A DNA stretch of 64,000 nucleotides, taken from positions 16,050,515-16,114,514 of the forward strand of contig OX104131.1 of NCBI GenBank assembly GCA_944470555.2. Direction: 5' to 3'. The DNA comes from Heterobilharzia americana. Lineage: Eukaryota; Platyhelminthes; Trematoda; Strigeidida; Schistosomatidae. Below, in pieces: positions 1 through 13,300 of the stretch (within the stretch, counting starts at the first letter, position 1; each line of letters starts with the position of its first letter). The notes below the pieces were generated by a model that was not told the DNA's origin, searched no databases, and was given only the letters and a program-made list of their open reading frames with translations. A program made the position numbers and the translations under genes.

Positions 1-2754
1 ACGTATGCTGATTCACTGTCTACCTTGATTTACAATTTTAACCAGAAAATAGTTACACTAAGCCATGGAGTTATTTTACAAAGTCTCTGACTGTTGACCT
101 CATTCTTATATATAAAAGTGGACTTCCTAGTTGTAGTCTGCAAGTCATGGAAACTGATGTGACCGATGGCTTTTGATGATAGGGCTGGAAATAGACCATG
201 TGGTGCAGATGTATTTATTCTTTATCTTAAATTTACTTGTAACCTAATAGGTGGTTCCCTTGCCTTACCTCTTGTTTTCACTTTCTAAATGTTCAATCAC
301 ATTATTCTTATTTCTTTGTCCATTTCTTGTGTCAGTGTACTTGGTCATCTACCATGTGCATTGAATTAACGTACAGATCGATCAACTGGTAGTTGTGCCA
401 AGTCCTATATTGATCCATTTGAAGAATTCAACAACTTACTGTTTCCCCATAAATTCACTATTGTTGCTGTTACTATGCTGAATAGTTTTGTTTTAAAAGA
501 CGAAACTTTGAATAAATTACTTTAAAAAAATTGAGCAACTAAGTAATTCTCTGCATGTTTCGCCAGCACATAATTTACGGATGACTCTTTCAAAATCGGT
601 ACATGAGAGTTAACATCTGTACTCAATACTTAAGATTTTAGAAGGCTTTCCAAAATTATTGTTTTTCAGAAATCTAAATTTTTTCTTCGAGACAGAAGTT
701 GAAGGTTTCAAACTTAATCAACAAAAGAGATGTTGATAACACGTTCGTCATCTGTAAAATGAATCTAGGTTTACAGAGTATACTATGTGCCTTCAATCAA
801 TGTTATCTTTCGATCAAAGATACCATTTCTTGATGTATTGCTAACAAAAAGAGAAAATCAACCTCTTGAAAAGCTAAATAGAATAAATAGTCAGTCAATC
901 TCCATAGCTGGAATAAAAAAATCTGCTCCACTCTTTTTCATCCCAACTCTAGAAAATTTGCACATTCGATACATGAGAAAGTTTTTTATTAAGAAAGTGA
1001 CTACCTATAAAAATTAGTTGATAAAATATACATCAGTAAACCATCCTTTAAATAAATGCTCGAGTATGCTACCAAATGACAGGAGTAGTTAGAAACCACT
1101 CACGGACCAGATCAGAGTGATTTATATGCCTGACAACTATTTTACTCGTTTCTTGCTGAACTCATCAGCAGCGTACTCGGGGAAATTTGACTCATAGAAC
1201 TAAATTGTTCAGACCAAGTGAATCTGGATAACTACCGTGGATCGACCGACCGACCTGTATAATTTTTAACAGAAACCTTGTTGACACTATAGCTGGACAG
1301 TTGAAAAACTACTCAGGTATCAACAATGTTAACATGAACTGTGCAATTTGCGAACTAATCATACTGTATGTTACAACAGAGAAAAATGTACTGGTTTTAA
1401 TTTTGGTACTCAATCGTGAGATTTTGAAACGACTGATGAAAACCGTTAAATAGAAATTGTATGCACCAGGTCTATGAACCACTTAAACGAGCTGTCTCAA
1501 GCTGTAAAAGATAAAGTGCTGCTACCGATTGCTTCATAGTGCATATGTATAACTTCATCCACTACTATGAAGCTAATTATACAGTCAATTCTCAGAAGCA
1601 GACTGTTCATCATCAACACAAACACTTTCCAACGTAGCACAGTAAAGGTAAGGCTAGATGATTCAAAATTTTCATCTTAAAACACTTGTTGGATGGTCAT
1701 CAAGTAATTTCATTTCATGTACTTTACAGAATACATCAGATACTCCTTAAATATGTGAATAAAAATGTCTATTATACGCTGCATAAGCTTTAGCAATACT
1801 GAACTGGAAACCAGAATTGTGTGTTCTTAATTACCATTCCATTCCTTGCTTAAAGTTATACAGCCAATAGTTCTCGTATTGTTCATCGCTTGTCTTCAAC
1901 ACTCAGTTGTTTTACAACAGTCAATCCTTAACACTGTCAAATATGCTGATCCTTTTTATATGGTTATCATTTCCATATTGTTTCCTTACTTCAATTTCTC
2001 AATGATTACCATGTTATAAGTCACACCGACATCCTTCACTAATATTTGCAGACATTAATTATATTTAAATATGATCGCATCACTTTTGATAATGATATCC
2101 CTTTCAGTCTACTTAAAGTCTGATAAAGACTGTCAGCCGTCAAAAGAAGAGTTATATATTTGAAAGATACAATCGACAGTGAATGGATGACTTTATGAAA
2201 CACGCTGATCGAAAAATGTTATGGAAGAACTTCTCATACTGAAAATTTGCAAATCGCTTAGTTTTGTATGCTATGTGGTGACACCGATCCTGTAAGATGA
2301 GTTTTGTAGACTGACCACTTGGTGGTGTGTTGATCAGTTCGATTACTTCTATGCCGGGTCATTTAAAAAGTCCGTCTTTCATACTCGTGAACACCTTTCG
2401 ATGTGATGTAGTAAATTTTTAAAAGAGACCATTAACAGCTCCATGTTAGCCCACTTAGTTCAAACTAACCACACAATGGATATGATAAGTTCTATTACAT
2501 GAAACCTAAATTTTAACCCCATATTGTACATATTCCTTCATCTGAATAGACAAAAACAGTTTTATCTCATTTGCTTACGCCGTTTCTGTTCCCTTATATG
2601 TATACCGTTTTATTGAAACTAGTAGTCCTCAAGTGATTTCTGTTTCTTTGTAGAATCCCATTCTCATACACAAATATGCACACATACAAACCTTAACAAA
2701 TAAATCCTGACACTATTTCCTACGTTTATGACCGTTAAAAGTATAAAACACGAA
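1..2754. other. No recognised gene; one weak Penelope-like reading frame
   Basis: AT-rich DNA upstream of the first recognised transporter exon. A 76-codon open frame at 787-1017 contains RSKIPFLDVLLTKREN, which resembles the xIPFLDVLVxR stretch near the end of Penelope-type reverse transcriptases. It is too short and isolated for a firm call. Upstream FLVCR exons (helices 1-4) were looked for here and not found. Confidence 0.3.
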
Positions 2755-3460
2755 GTGATTACTGGGTTTTGATCACAAATGTCTTCATAGCATTGCTCGC
2801 GTCTGGTAGAATCACCGTGTGAGTAATGTTGAGGTCAAGCAAGGAGTATTAGTCAAGATATGCAATTCGATTGATGAAGCTGTGAACTTTTATTGGCTGA
2901 GATGGTTTGGACTCATACTGCTCGTACTGAGCCACTCCATACTTTGACATGCAATGCTAGGTCAAGTTGAACTGGGTTAGAAAGGGGTTCAGGGTGACTG
3001 AAACACGAAGTGACGCCAGTCGATGAAGTCTTCTACTGTTGGTCTGAGAAGTGTCTGGAGATGTAAACTGCTTGGTTGGGGTCCACGAGACGAAAGAAAT
3101 CAGTGGTTGGGAAAGTTTGGTGATATGTCTGAAAACTGATCACAGTGGCAGATATGTATTCACTCCTTGATATCTTCTGAAGTTTGAATATTCGAACTTA
3201 CCTTTATCTTCAGATTGATTGTTTTCTCACATAACTGTGCATACTTTGATATCAGTCATTTTTTTCCCGACTGCTTTTTTTACTACTGTGAAGTGTGGCC
3301 ACTTGAAGTGATGCACTTGTGTGTGAGGTTCAAAGTTGATTTTATCATTCAGTCGGGTATTTCCTTGATCCAACCTAATCTGACCTCTGGTTATGTCGAT
3401 GCTTCTCACTCAAATTTCATTATCAGACTGAACGGAATTCATTTTTAGGCTTTGATTACA
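2755..3460 (+). pseudogene. CR1-like non-LTR retrotransposon, degenerate RT C-terminus and 3' UTR
   Basis: With stops and frame changes, the plus strand encodes a tail that recurs elsewhere in the window: FDHKCL..IARV, HRVSNVEV, SIDEAVNFYWLRWFG, MKSSTVGL, LLGWGPRDERNQWLGKFGD, and QWQICIHSL. It corresponds to the LRWLGHVLRM...GWGPRDxRNxW end of schistosome CR1-type elements (family naming from memory). The T-rich sequence after 3180 resembles that after 11090 and is taken as 3' UTR. No intact ORF remains. Confidence 0.7.
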
Positions 3461-3568
3461 ATCACTGATCAGCATAAACGCTAAGTAAAGTTTGCTGTAC
3501 TATTTAATATCCAACATCTGTTACTTTGTTAAACCTAATCGTCTGCAGATTTGTCGGAATACCATATG

Positions 3569-3650
3569 GTCACTGTGGTACACGTAGATCTGGCTGACGA
3601 GTCCCAAACAGGATGAAACACACGTCCTAGACCTCACTGTTATCCTTTAC
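3569..3650 (+). repeat. Alpha-type SINE (family A), 3' fragment
   Basis: Carries the shared body motif CAGCTGACGAGTCC-like followed by AGGATGAAACACACGTCCTAGA. The tRNA-like head is missing. Confidence 0.6.
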
Positions 3651-3865
3651 CACCAGGCAAATGACATTAATATCTCTAAACACTGGAATTCGTGTCTTTA
3701 GTGAAGAAAAATCAATTGGTTCGAACTATCCACTTCTATAAAATCTCTTGTATTGTTATTGACAAGTAGTCTAGAAAAATATGTTCATTTTGCTTCCAAA
3801 CTGTTCCACTTTTTCAGTAGTTTTAACTACTTATTTGTTCTTTTCATTCATTATTATCATTGTAG

Positions 3866-4073
3866 ATTGGTGTAGCTGTTGGCTTTTTAGTACCTCCACT
3901 TATTGTTCCTATGCTACCGTACGTTATCGATGAAACTTCAGGTAACCCAACAAATATACTGGATCCTAGTGTGGATGTGATACAATTGTTCAACAGAATT
4001 AAATATTACACAATGATACAATTATACTTTAGCGCTGCTTTAAATACCCTACCCTTCATCGCGGTCATGTTCT
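3866..4073 (+). CDS. FLVCR: FLVCR-like exon a (helix plus extracellular loop plus helix)
   Basis: The acceptor is TTGTAG before 3866 and the donor is GTGAGT after 4073. It reads in frame from [11 protein letters not shown] through a loop rich in D/N/P to a hydrophobic stretch ending FIAVMF. In vertebrate FLVCR the corresponding stretch is the GxAxGFLLPP helix and the one after it. The exon is 208 nt and leaves one base for the next codon. The loop of about 35 residues between the helices carries [17 protein letters not shown]. Confidence 0.9.
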
Positions 4074-7000
4074 GTGAGTTGACTTTCCCTTGGCATTATA
4101 ATATTCACCTACAATAACAGATATACGAATGTATGCACAATCAAAAGGTGTGGATCTGTGGCTCATCGGTTTAGGGAAATGACTTTCCACCAGTGGGTTG
4201 CAGGTTCAAGTTCTTCTCTACCTACCAAACTTTGGGCAGCTAGGTAATATCATTAGACTTCACACAGTAGGTGTAGATTATTGCCTACTGAAAGAATGTG
4301 GTTGCTGAGTATATTTCATATTTAATAAGTAATGTTTATTCAATTGAACGTCTTGATTTTAATTAGTGGTTTCTAGGGATTTCTTGATTCGAAATTACTT
4401 TTCACCATGGATCAACATGAATTGAAGAATGATTGAAAACACTATTTCGTTCAAGTATAAGATACATTAGTAGTGTGCACCAAAACCCCCTGGGGGGATC
4501 GAGTCCGTGATTATCAGATCTTTTGGTGAGCACATTGTCACCCTACATTTTCTTACTTCTGTCAATTCACGAAATACTGCAAACAGCATAAAATATCATC
4601 TATGAGTATTTGTACCTACATTCGATATGGTCGGTTTCTGTTTAGAACCCCGGGAGATCTATCTAGAAACAGTTTAGCACTAAGCAGTAGATGATGATCA
4701 CACTATATCGCCAATTAAAATAAATGACCATCAAATTTCAATCCACTGGCAGAATGGCAACAGGTGCTGCTGATGATACTCAGTGGTACTGAGCTTGACT
4801 CCTCTAAGGAGTGTAGTTACACATTGCTGATGTATCTCATAGAAAGATAGAACAACTGTCTAATGCTCTAAAGTTTTCAGTTGTTCTCTAGCTACTGACA
4901 GTCTGTAATGAAAATCTGAAATCTGAAGTGTTTAAATATTTACGAGAAACACTGAGTTCCTACATCGATAATCAGTCTTTCATCACTGCAACAATGGAAA
5001 TCAAATACTACTCAAAACCAACACATTTCTGAATATCATCAACCAGAAGATAGGATAGACAATTTGAAAGATTTGTTTCTCAAGGAAATAAATAGGGCTG
5101 ACAAACGACTAATATCAACAAATGAATTTCCGTTTGTAGATTTCGTGAGAATGTATCTATTGATCTCAGGCCGGTATTCATCATGGACTGACATCACTTA
5201 TGAAACCGTTGGAAACCAGGACTTGCCGTTTCGTCCTAGTTTGGGACTCCTCAGCAGTTCATACCCATAATTCTTCCGAGGATCAAACACAGAACCTCCA
5301 GGTTCCACGACCAGCAAGTTACTATTGAGCCACTGGTCAGAATCCAAGGGTACATATTTCCATCAGCTTACGGCATAGCGCGACCTCCATCGAATGCTGT
5401 CGGTGAGTAACTGTCCTCACATCCAACTTGGTGTGCCCCGCTATTCACGATTTTTCATTAAAACTTCGGGAATCCCATATCGAAGCAAGTGAATAGTGGG
5501 CACTGGAGTAATTCAATTTAGAGTTTTCATGGAGATTTAGTCATTGATTCCACGTTGATATTCATCATGAACTGACGACAGTTGGAGATGGATTTCCAAC
5601 TATCAGCAAGGATATTTGGCGCAATAGTTTTCCTCCCTAATCCAAATGAAACTGTTCACCTGTTATGCAATAAAATCGAATGAAGTTTCTAATGTTTGCA
5701 TTCGGCAGCAATGATTGTTTCTAAACTTCAACGGGTAAAAGTTCGGATCACATCTGTAATCATCAGCAACATGTCCACATAAAGTGGAAAGAAGCCAAAC
5801 AACAATACGGAATTCAATGGTGAAAGAAGACAAGATATTAGAAGTCACTGATTATGCAATAAATAAGATAAACCAATTTACCAGTCGTGAAATGGTAAAA
5901 AGTATATCCTGAAGACAGATTAGGACTACTGGTCACTTCTATGTGGTAAAATCACTTCAACTGCTAAGTGAGGTTTGGCGTATTATCCGTACCTCATGGT
6001 AGATAATTCGATGCTATCCACAGAAAATTCTACCGACCATGAATTAAGGAAAATAACCACTTAAATTCAACAATATCTCGTCAGTAATGAAGCTTTCTGT
6101 ATAATGCTCATTAGTGACATGTTTCGAGATGGATATCGCGAAGTTCTTATGAGAAGCCGTGACCTATGGAGCTAGCCAGTTGGAAGTGAAGCGAATGACA
6201 AATTAAGATTGTAGTGTATTGTCTTGCTATATCACGAATTAAAGAAAGTAGGAAATTGTTAACCATTAAAGTTCAACGTACTGGCTGAGTAGTTAATACT
6301 TTCGCCGCGAGACCTGAAGGTCCTAAGTTCAACCCATAGTGATGTCGCGGACGTGTACTCCTGAGGAGCCTCATACTAGGACGAAACAGCTATCCATTGC
6401 CACCAGTGTTTATAAGGTTCTCTAACTGATGTCACCCTGTGATGAATACTACCATGAAACAATAAGTCTAGAGTGCAAATACAAACTTCTCAACTAAAAA
6501 GAACTCACAACCAGTCATAAAGTCATGGAACAGTTAAAGTGAAATAATTCATAACTCCTAAATTAAATTTAGCATACTTAAATAAGATTAACAGAGTTTT
6601 GCTAGTAAAGTTTGACTTTTAAACTAGTTAACTCAAAATTAATCATAATACAGTTAACCAGTATTGATAATTGGAATAAAATCAGGTAATGTAACACTTG
6701 CAGATTAGGTCAGTCACATGTTTTGAAGTGGCATTTATCGGTCTGTTATTCAAACAGTTATTGAATCATCAAAATAGCTTGAAAAACTTCTATGTTGCGA
6801 TTTATGAGACCCTTTGAAATCAAACCTGGGATATTTTGACAACTTTCTAAATACAATAAGGTTCTTTCCAGTGAGACTAATTTAGGTTGTTTCAAGTTTT
6901 GATCAAAATCAAATCATTTTACACCTAATAGAGTTCTGAGAGTCTCACATGTGTTACTGTCAAAGAGAGAGAGTCATAACTTCAAGGGGTATTAAGTAAG

Positions 7001-10000
7001 CATCTACTTGGAGGCACTCAGTTAGTCAGTCAGTATCAACCTGAAACCTTGCATTACGATGTAGCGGTTTGCGTTAATACACTGCACATCACCACATCAA
7101 AACAGAACGCTTCAAGTTGAAGGATAGTGAAATATACGAGAATATAAACGAAATTAGTGGAACGTCATCAAAAGAGCAGAAGAAGAAATGAGACAGCGAT
7201 GACAATTAGTGTGACGATTAAGTTCATGGTTATGTGTGCATACTTCCGCACCAGTGACGTTGATCTTCAGTTATGCGGTAATTCGTCATTATTTAAGAGT
7301 TCAAAAGCGATGAATGTTGTCATAGGTGGGCAGAGGAAGAATGATAAGAATTAGTCTAAGTGTGCATCGCTTCATATTCCTGTGCTCTGAATAACCCAGA
7401 AATTCCAGTTAGAGAAATGTATACGAAGCAGATATTGACAGTTATATGTTGTTGAAGATCTCAGATAGCGACAATGTGTTGGTACTTTCGCACTGTTTTT
7501 ATCAGTTATTCCTATAGTACCCAGTCATGACTTCTATATATCTCGGAGATGTCACTAAAGTAGTATAAGCTTTCCCAAATCAGCTGCCTATAACTTCGTG
7601 GATGGAATTTCCATCTTTACTTAGTTTATATTTACACTTTTCTTGCTAGACGCGTTCACAGATACATTGTACACTGTATTACATGCATATTGGTTAACTT
7701 AACCTCTGAAAGCTGACATGCTTACTGCATTAAGAGTTACCATGCTCCAACAGTGGTTATAAAGTACCTATGATTGAATACTTGTAACTGTAAGATATCT
7801 TCCACTGCCTCTCACAACCGTTAGTTTAGATAAATGGCACTACTTCACAGATTCCAACCTACGTCCTCGACCAAATATCTCAGATATAGCGGGCTAAGGA
7901 GCACCAAATAAGCATTTTCATATGTGTACTAAAATTCCGTCAGACGATATCTTCTCCCACGGACTAAATAATGAACAGCTTGATAGTCTGATATCATAAG
8001 CTTACTGGAAAATAAGAGAAATATGGAACCAGCATTTAAAAATTAACTGCATCATCCACATCATTTTCAAGTCTTCTCTCTCTCTCTGAGACGATACACT
8101 TTTCACTTTCTGTACTGAATTAAACACCTTCTAACTTATATAACCAGTCCGAAATTGTCATCGATAAAAAACGTAAATGTGAGTAAACGGGTAACGAAGC
8201 ACTTAATGTTAGCAAATGGGATATTTTCAGAATATATGGGATACACTTTTTGAATAAGCGTTATAGTATACTGTTCGTTTTTCAAAGATTTAAACCAATA
8301 AGAGGACATCAGTTTTCTTTAGATTGTAACCATGCCTTGCCAATGAGTACTAGCTGGTATACAGGCTGGGTGAAAAAGAAATTCTAACTGGTTAGCTCTT
8401 TACATCAACTGAGGATAATTTCGTTGTTTATCAATAGTTGTAATTTCCTACTGCTCTATTGGATCGAATTGCTCGACCTCTTTAGGCAGATGGATCTTTA
8501 TGCGGATGCCTCGATACCGCCTGGATATTAATCACTATGGAATCTATCTGACGGCTAAAAATGGAAACTAGAACATGCGTTTCGTACCAGTCAGGACTCG
8601 TCAGCTGAATGTAGATGCACCTCAGTAAGTCGGGCGATTCAGCCCAGCACGGCAACGGGAAATTAGGGAAAACATTAATAAACTAAGACTGATACCCGTT
8701 GCACGAGAGGTGGCTCTCATGCCTAGTGGATAACATTTTGGCGGTTGGCACTGGGTTTGAATCTCAGAGGGGACGACAGCTCTCACTGGGGTACCCATAA
8801 ATCCAGCTGACAAGTCCCAAATAGAACGAAATGCACGTTCTGGCTTCCACCGCTGGGCGTCAAATAGCCTACAAAACTAGGACAACTTCGTTTAGCTACC
8901 AGACCATAATTAAAACTCGACCAGTAGATTTTAATCAGCACTTCGAATTCGGTTACTTTAACACACTGGTCACCATTCGGCAATCAGTCCGTGAATAACA
9001 ATAATAGTGAGAAAACCTTCTGAAACGACTCTTAGGCAAAAACTTCCATGGATCGTTGTTCTACTTAGAGCTCAACAGCGTTACAGTTGGAGACCAGTGG
9101 CAAAATATTACTTTTCTCTTTTGTATTTCAAAATGTTTATTACGTCTGGTTAAACTTTGCTTATTTTTTTCTGCTTTTGCTTTCTCTTCTGGCTAATCGA
9201 ATAAATACTTGTCAAGTCTTTCGTGCAAAACCACCAACAGAACCAAGTATAGCTCAGTACAAACGTACAGCCCAACCGGATAGGCATAAAATAAAACTGG
9301 AGGATAAACTAGCCAACATAAAATCGAATGGAGCCCATTCAGCAATTAGTCCGCACGTTAAAAGTAATAATGACAATATTGACAAAGGTAATGTCCATTA
9401 TTGGTCAAGCAGCCTCTAACTTTTTTCTGTAGAATTCTATTTTAAATCACCCGATTCCAGTCATTTCCCAGCTCTCAATTCAAATGCCTATGAGATATCT
9501 TCTATAAACCAGAATGCCAGTGGTGGTGACCGTACGGATAATGATTTTGTTGTCGAAATGGATGATAACAGAAACAGCCATTCTTTTGAATCATTAAGGC
9601 GGGGCGGTAAAGATGCAACGGTCTGGGCTGCCTTGAAACGTTTATTCAGAAATCAATGGTTTGTTTTATTGTTTATAAGCTATGGTAAGCCTTCATCTTT
9701 TTCGTTTGTTTTCCTATCGTTCATTAGTATTAAAAATCTGAAACCTAGATAGTCGGTATGCTATTTATTTCCTAGAGGTTGTAAAGCCACGTTGGAGTGG
9801 ATCTCTAATAGGAGGAGAACAAAACTATGCTGCAGCTCTGCCTGCTCTATTTCAAATCGACATCGAGGATTGAAATACATGTGTAGTGAGGGAGGGGAGA
9901 AATGAATAAAGGGTAACGAGATCTTCAGATCTTTCAGTAATATACGGAATAAAACTATCCGACTGTCAGCCGAGTTACTCAAAGTCTTTAGTCCTGAGTT

Positions 10001-10257
10001 TCTTTGTGCATTCAAATCGGGCAGCCTATGTCCATGCCTAGACGGGTTGTGTTTGAATTTACCTTATTATATTCGAATCGGCTGAAACCCTGAACTTATG
10101 CACCTTGCTTTAAGCTACAAGTTCAATCGTGTCGATGAGAAGTTTACAATCTGAAGAAGAAATATTCAGCTTCTCATTAGACTGAAAAAAGACCCAAGGC
10201 CTAAATGTATCAAAGCTACTTGCCGATTACAACTATCAGTCAGTGTCATTAATATGC

Positions 10258-10302
<45 letters not shown>

Positions 10303-13300
10303 CGCTTGCCTGAAAAATACATGGTCTTCTGAACACCTTGAGCAGAAATCTGTGTATGTTTGATGTGCGTTTTGCTCCTGCCAAATGCAAGATGGTGCTC
10401 CAAGACTGGTCTGTAACGACTTCCACTCTAAGGATAGGGAGTGAAATGGTTGCATGGGTCGACCACTTCACTTACTTGAGGATTTGAATCAGCCCAAACA
10501 GTCTGATTGCCGATGAAATCTTGAATGTGAAAGGCTCACTTGAAATTTGTCAACCCTTGTTAGCTATGGTGCTGGGGGTATACTCAGGTACCGGTTAAAA
10601 TATGAGCATACAGTCCTGCAGTCCACTTTGTCCTGTTATACGACTGTGAGACTTGGCTTCTGAAGGCAGGAAATATAAATATATCATAGGCTTTTGAACA
10701 CAGGCGGGTTCTTAGCCGTACTCACTTAACGCGGAGTCATAGTGTGAGCAATGCAAAGGACAGGTGAAAGATGTTACATAAGACGGACAAGTCGATCAAC
10801 TGAGATGACTAGGACATGTGTTACACATGCTGAGTCCCCACCTATCCCAACGTGCAGTACCAGAGGAAGTTGGGTTGCTTTGGAAGAAAACTCGGGGTGT
10901 CAAAACTAAGATGTGACACCAGTCAATGAAGCCACTAACTTTTGGGTTCAGGGGGGCAGAGAAGGAGTTGAAGACTATCTGGTCGGATCCCCAAGTCGAG
11001 AGGAATCAGTGGCTGAATACTCTTTGTGATATTTCTGAAACTCGGTTACAACGGCTCAGATGTATTCACTCTTTGACGTCTTCTAAAGCTTGAACATTTT
11101 CCCTAACTTTCATTTTCAAACCGTTTCCCTTCCCAGACACCTTTGTCTACTCTGATATCACTCTTGTTCTAACCACTTGTTCTTTATATATTATTTTGAT
11201 GTGTGGCAACTGGAGGTGATGTACTTATATACTATGCTCTATCTTGATTTATATGTGTCTGTCCGCCTTATAATTTAGTTCCTTTTTGTTATGTGTGAAA
11301 CACTTGGTTGGACTAACTTTCATTTGAGAATTCACACCAGCCCATTCATTCAGGAAATCCTATCACTTCCTCAATTTTCGAAGCATAATTTTCTACCCAG
11401 CTCTTAGCCTCTGGGATATCTGAACTCAGTGGGTAACTATTATCAATCCTAAAATGAAGTGACTGCTGGCAAGAAATGGTCTGATTCTTGACTGGTGGTT
11501 AGCGAATTCAATCTTCGCCTCCGTCTACCGAGACGTAAGCAGCTACGCACCAGTAACACCAGTCGTTAAATTTTGTGAATACAACTTATCGACTAGCATA
11601 GAAAATTCTTTTGACTCATCAGTTACTGTTTCTTGGCTCATTAAACTGATGAAAGAGCTTTAATTAGTAATTCACAGAAAAAGAATATGTTCCACCTACC
11701 GAAGTATCAGGCAATCCGAATAAAATGCTTAAATCACATTGCCTGGTCTATGAACCTTTACTTATGAATTTATTAGTCAAAAATGGATGCCTACTTGAAA
11801 TTTACAAATCCCAACAAACCTCCTAACTGAGTTACTTACAGTCCACTGCTCATTAGTGACTTGCTTCGAGATGTGTGCGGAGATTCTAATGGGAAGTCGT
11901 GACCGGTAGGACAAAATAAGTCAAGTGTGGGGACAAACACCCAACGATAGCATTGAATGAATGTAGCGTTATATTGCGAACTGACAGAACTAAGCCACTG
12001 GGTTCTGATCCAGTTGATGAATGGCAGTGTACTCACCGCAAAACCCACAGATCCTGTATATGATCGCTCGTTTAGTCATATATGTGCGTTGCTGTGAAGT
12101 TCCACACTGGGACGAAACAGCTGTTCAGGTTTCCAATGATTCTCTAAGTGATGTCAATTCATGGTGTACACTAACTTGTAATTGAATCTATAAGGAGGAA
12201 ATATGGGATCAAACAATAAAGGGATTTAAAGTAAGAGAGTTGCTAAGCTACTGAGGATTTATGTAAACAAATGAATTATTCGAAGATATCAAAATAATTT
12301 TGATCAGAGTTCAGTAGATAAATACGAAGGATGATGTCATGCAACTAACGCAATATCGATTTATGTCTTTTTGGATTATACGCACACTCTCATATTATCT
12401 GCATATTAATCGTCATACAGAATTCCATAGTTATCACATTCCTCCTTTTTCTCCTTTCATGACTTTCTGCCATTTTTGACTTCATTTTCTCTTATTTCTC
12501 TATCTTGATGCATTACTGCTAGATGTACTGACATAAGGTATGGCAACATGAACCGTTGCGCAGTATTACTGTTACAGCTGTCGCTGCATTTTGTCAACTC
12601 TTTTCTGTCTTTCAGCACACTTTATGTCATATGTTTGAAAATTCAAGTGATTTTATCGTAATATGATGTTGTGTACAGCTGATTCATAGCTGTGATTCGT
12701 CCATCTAACGGAAGGTGGGGCAATGAAAATGACGACAACAACAATAATGGATGAAGAAGGACAAATATGTCGTAAGACATGAAAGGATCAAATATTCATA
12801 CGATAAGAATAATAAGGTCTAGCTTCTAGGCAGTACTTTTGTAACACTGCCACCAATTTTAACGCGAATTCAAATGTGAAGGATAAAGCTGGTGTCATTG
12901 AAATATATACATGTATGTCTGTTCGGTGTCATCCTAGATATCATCATCAGTGCATAGGAACCTTACAAGGAAGCAAATTAGCAGGTTATAAATGAATATA
13001 TTTGTGACATGCTGCCTGGGCTGAGGCCGACCTGAGTGGTCGGTTAGTGAGTGCATTAGTGTATCTTGAACTAGATTGATTGTCGTCTTGCTCTACCTTT
13101 CTGAGAAAGATATGCAACCGGGTCGTTGGTTGACTTTCTTTTTTTCACTCAGTGCGTTAAGGCTGCTTCATTGTGATCTGTTGGCTCTTTTCGTTCGAAT
13201 TAACTAACGGACGTTGATTTGATCTGATCGGTTGACACTTTTGTTTGACTGAATTAAAGAAGATTGTCTTAATCTAATTGACCAAATCTTTTATAATGAA

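Noticed and set aside
8622..8983. Minus frames of 63-66 codons
   Set aside because: They read through alpha-type SINE sequence in reverse.
10249..10455. 68-codon minus frame ending in YIYIYI
   Set aside because: It runs through the (TA)n tract and an antisense CR1-like piece; not a gene.
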